Assembly: GCF_013385425.1 (NCBI RefSeq)
Contig: NZ_JACAQA010000014.1
Span: 1 to 61,156, forward strand
Length of the DNA stretch: 61,156 nucleotides
DNA from: Pseudomonas gingeri
GTDB lineage: Bacteria; Pseudomonadota; Gammaproteobacteria; Pseudomonadales; Pseudomonadaceae
Reading direction: 5' to 3'
This document shows positions 59,522-61,156 of the stretch, one piece after another. The notes beneath the pieces are model-generated. The model worked only from the letters and a program-made list of their open reading frames with translations, was not told the origin of the DNA and ran no database searches. Made by a program: the position numbers and the translations under genes. Each line of letters begins with the position of its first letter. The stretch's first letter is position 1.

Positions 59522-60970
59522 TTAGTTCAGCACTACGCCCAAGGCCTTGGCGATGCCTTCGCCGTAAGCCGGATCAGCCTTGAAGAAGTGCTGCAACTGA
59601 CGCTCGACCACATCGCTGGAAACACCCGACATCGCACCGGCTATATTGCTGATCAGCAGCGCTTTCTGCTCGGCGCTCATCAGCCGGAACAAGGCACCGG
59701 CATGGCTGTAGTAGTCGGTATCTTCGCGGTGATCGTAACGATCCGCCGCACCACTGAGGGCCAAGGCCGGCTCAGCGTAGCGAGGAGCCTGTTTGGGCGC
59801 GTCGACGTAGCTGTTGGGCTCGTAGTTCGGCGCGGCGCCACCGTTGCTGCCAAAGGCCATGGAGCCGTCACGCTGGTAGCTGTTGACCGGGCTGCGTGGG
59901 GCGTTCACCGGCAGTTGCTGGTGATTGGTGCCGACACGGTAGCGGTGGGCATCCGCATAGGCGAAGACACGCCCTTGCAGCATGCGGTCCGGCGACAGGC
60001 CAACACCCGGCACCATATTGCTCGGAGCGAAAGCGGCCTGCTCGACTTCAGCGAAGTAGTTCAGCGGATTGCGGTTGAGCTCCAGCTCGCCGACTTCGAT
60101 CAACGGGAACTCTTTCTGCGACCAGGTCTTGGTCACGTCGAAGGGGTTCTCGTGATGCGCCGCGGCCTGAGCCTCGGTCATGATCTGGATGCACACGCTC
60201 CATTTCGGGAAATCGCCGCGTTCGATGGCGCCGAACAGATCACGCTGGGCGTAGTCAGGATCGGTACCCGCCAGGCGTGCCGCCTCGGCCGGTGCCAGGT
60301 TCTTGATGCCCTGCTTGGTCTTGTAGTGCCATTTCACCCAGTGACGCTCGCCCTTGGCGTTGATCAGGCTGTAGGTGTGGCTGCCGAAGCCGTGCATATG
60401 ACGGTAGCCGTCCGGGATCCCGCGGTCCGAGAACAGGATGGTGACCTGGTGCAACGCCTCGGGCGAGTGCGACCAGAAGTCCCACATCATCTGCGCGCTT
60501 TTCAGGTTGCTTTGCGGCAAGCGTTTCTGGGTGTGGATAAAGTCGGGAAATTTCAGCGGATCGCGGATAAAGAACACCGGCGTGTTGTTGCCGACGATGT
60601 CCCAGTTGCCTTCCTCGGTGTAGAACTTCAGGGCGAAACCCCGTGGATCGCGCTCGGTGTCAGCCGAACCGCGTTCGCCACCCACGGTGGAGAAGCGCAG
60701 GAAGGTCGGGGTCTGCTTGCCCACGGACTCGAACAGCTTGGCGCTGGTGTACTGGGTGATGTCCTTGGAAACGGTGAAGGTCCCGTAGGCACCCGAGCCC
60801 TTGGCGTGTACACGGCGCTCAGGGATGTTTTCACGGTTGAAGTGGGCGAGCTTCTCGATCAGGTGAAAGTCGTCGAGCAGCAGCGGGCCACGGGGGCCGG
60901 CGGAACGGGAATTCTGGTTGTCCGCAACGGGCGCACCGCTGGCGGTGGTCAGCGTTTTGTTCTGGCTCAT
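59522..60970 (-). CDS. katA: Monofunctional haem catalase KatA
   Basis: A 482-residue small-subunit catalase that splits hydrogen peroxide. The distal His is in RRVHAKGSGAYGTF and the distal Asn in GNWDIVGNNTPVFF; the proximal haem ligand Tyr is in RVFAYADAHRYRVG. No signal peptide, so cytoplasmic. The start MSQNKTLTTASGAPV follows a GGAAGG site upstream. Preceded by an OxyR-like site. Confidence 0.95.
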   Translation of the reverse strand: MSQNKTLTTASGAPVADNQNSRSAGPRGPLLLDDFHLIEKLAHFNRENIPERRVHAKGSGAYGTFTVSKDITQYTSAKLFESVGKQTPTFLRFSTVGGERGSADTERDPRGFALKFYTEEGNWDIVGNNTPVFFIRDPLKFPDFIHTQKRLPQSNLKSAQMMWDFWSHSPEALHQVTILFSDRGIPDGYRHMHGFGSHTYSLINAKGERHWVKWHYKTKQGIKNLAPAEAARLAGTDPDYAQRDLFGAIERGDFPKWSVCIQIMTEAQAAAHHENPFDVTKTWSQKEFPLIEVGELELNRNPLNYFAEVEQAAFAPSNMVPGVGLSPDRMLQGRVFAYADAHRYRVGTNHQQLPVNAPRSPVNSYQRDGSMAFGSNGGAAPNYEPNSYVDAPKQAPRYAEPALALSGAADRYDHREDTDYYSHAGALFRLMSAEQKALLISNIAGAMSGVSSDVVERQLQHFFKADPAYGEGIAKALGVVLN

Positions 60971-61073
60971 GCTTGTCCTTCCTCTCTCGGTCTTGGTGCT
61001 GCCGGCTAATCGGCTGAGAGGGAGTATTGACCATCAATATGACGGGGACAAATTCATTAAGTAATTGTCACCC

Positions 61074-61110
61074 ATAGAAATACGCTATCGAAGGTCAATT
61101 GCTTAATAGC
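61074..61110 (-). promoter_or_regulatory. OxyR-like site upstream of katA
   Basis: Plus-strand ATAG-N7-CTAT (61074-61088) is followed by the weaker CAAT-N7-TAGC (61096-61110) with another seven-base spacer, matching the four-part OxyR pattern ATAG-N7-CTAT-N7-ATAG-N7-CTAT in its first half. It lies about 105-140 bp before the katA start. KatA of Pseudomonas is a known OxyR target. Confidence 0.55.
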
Positions 61111-61156
61111 AGGCAACAAAAAACCGGGCACTAGCAGACTGTGTGAAAACCTAGCA

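Overview
The window is a chromosomal stretch of a Pseudomonas, most likely from the P. fluorescens group. The evidence is the high GC coding style, the family identity of nearly every gene, the many GTAGGAGC...GCCCGCGAAG type REP sequences, and gene order. From memory of P. aeruginosa PAO1, three blocks match it: the mag operon (PA4487-PA4492), the xseB-ispA-dxs / riboflavin / nrdR / zinc operon / oprG block (PA4042-PA4069) and ssb-MFS-uvrA-bfrA-katA (PA4232-PA4236). I found no tRNA, rRNA, CRISPR array or intact insertion sequence.

Layout. 1-5300 is a worn accessory island: a DUF3883 nuclease-like protein cut by the window edge, a 173-aa unknown gene behind a structured leader, a DarG fragment without its macro domain, a DUF2442 protein, an antidote-like protein without a toxin, and an AlbA/Schlafen ATP-binding protein, with scattered 12-bp repeat relics and palindromes. 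5302-15538 is the six-gene alpha-2-macroglobulin (mag/yfa) operon. 15807-20705 holds an MFS pump and xseB-ispA-dxs. 20723-29178 (minus strand) is the riboflavin biosynthesis supercluster: nrdR-ribD-ribE-ribBA-ribH-nusB-thiL-pgpA, then a solute-binding protein, ribA and two small genes. 29320-38077 holds a YbaY lipoprotein, a methyltransferase, the chaperedoxin CnoX, a His-rich-protein/ABC/DUF3299 operon of the Zur-type zinc response, oprG and two sugar-nucleotide enzymes. 38258-51811 holds lhr, a large MscS channel, an MFS pump, a tautomerase, two LysR regulators, a two-domain Asp/Glu racemase and its dicarboxylate-type carrier. 51812-53884 is a second small accessory patch: a structured leader, a DUF3077 gene and a PemK/MazF toxin. 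The end is ssb, a YajR-like pump, uvrA, bfrA and katA.

Most notable signal. Two loci 51 kb apart (1080-1290 and 51916-52122) carry the same roughly 205-nt RNA architecture: a leading hairpin, a hairpin with an eight-base variable segment, a GGCGC hairpin, a long stem, a branched domain with a TTCG tetraloop arm, and a final hairpin. In each locus the first variable hairpin and the last one share an identical decamer of the form G-N8-C (GTGTCAGAAC at the first, GCTTGGAAAC at the second), about 170 nt apart. The decamer differs between loci but is duplicated within each. Each element is followed by a 24-28 codon leader ORF whose stop overlaps the start of the main gene. This looks like a repeated regulatory RNA family with locus-specific tags; the branched part recalls phage C4 antisense RNA/Ash leaders, but that link is inference.
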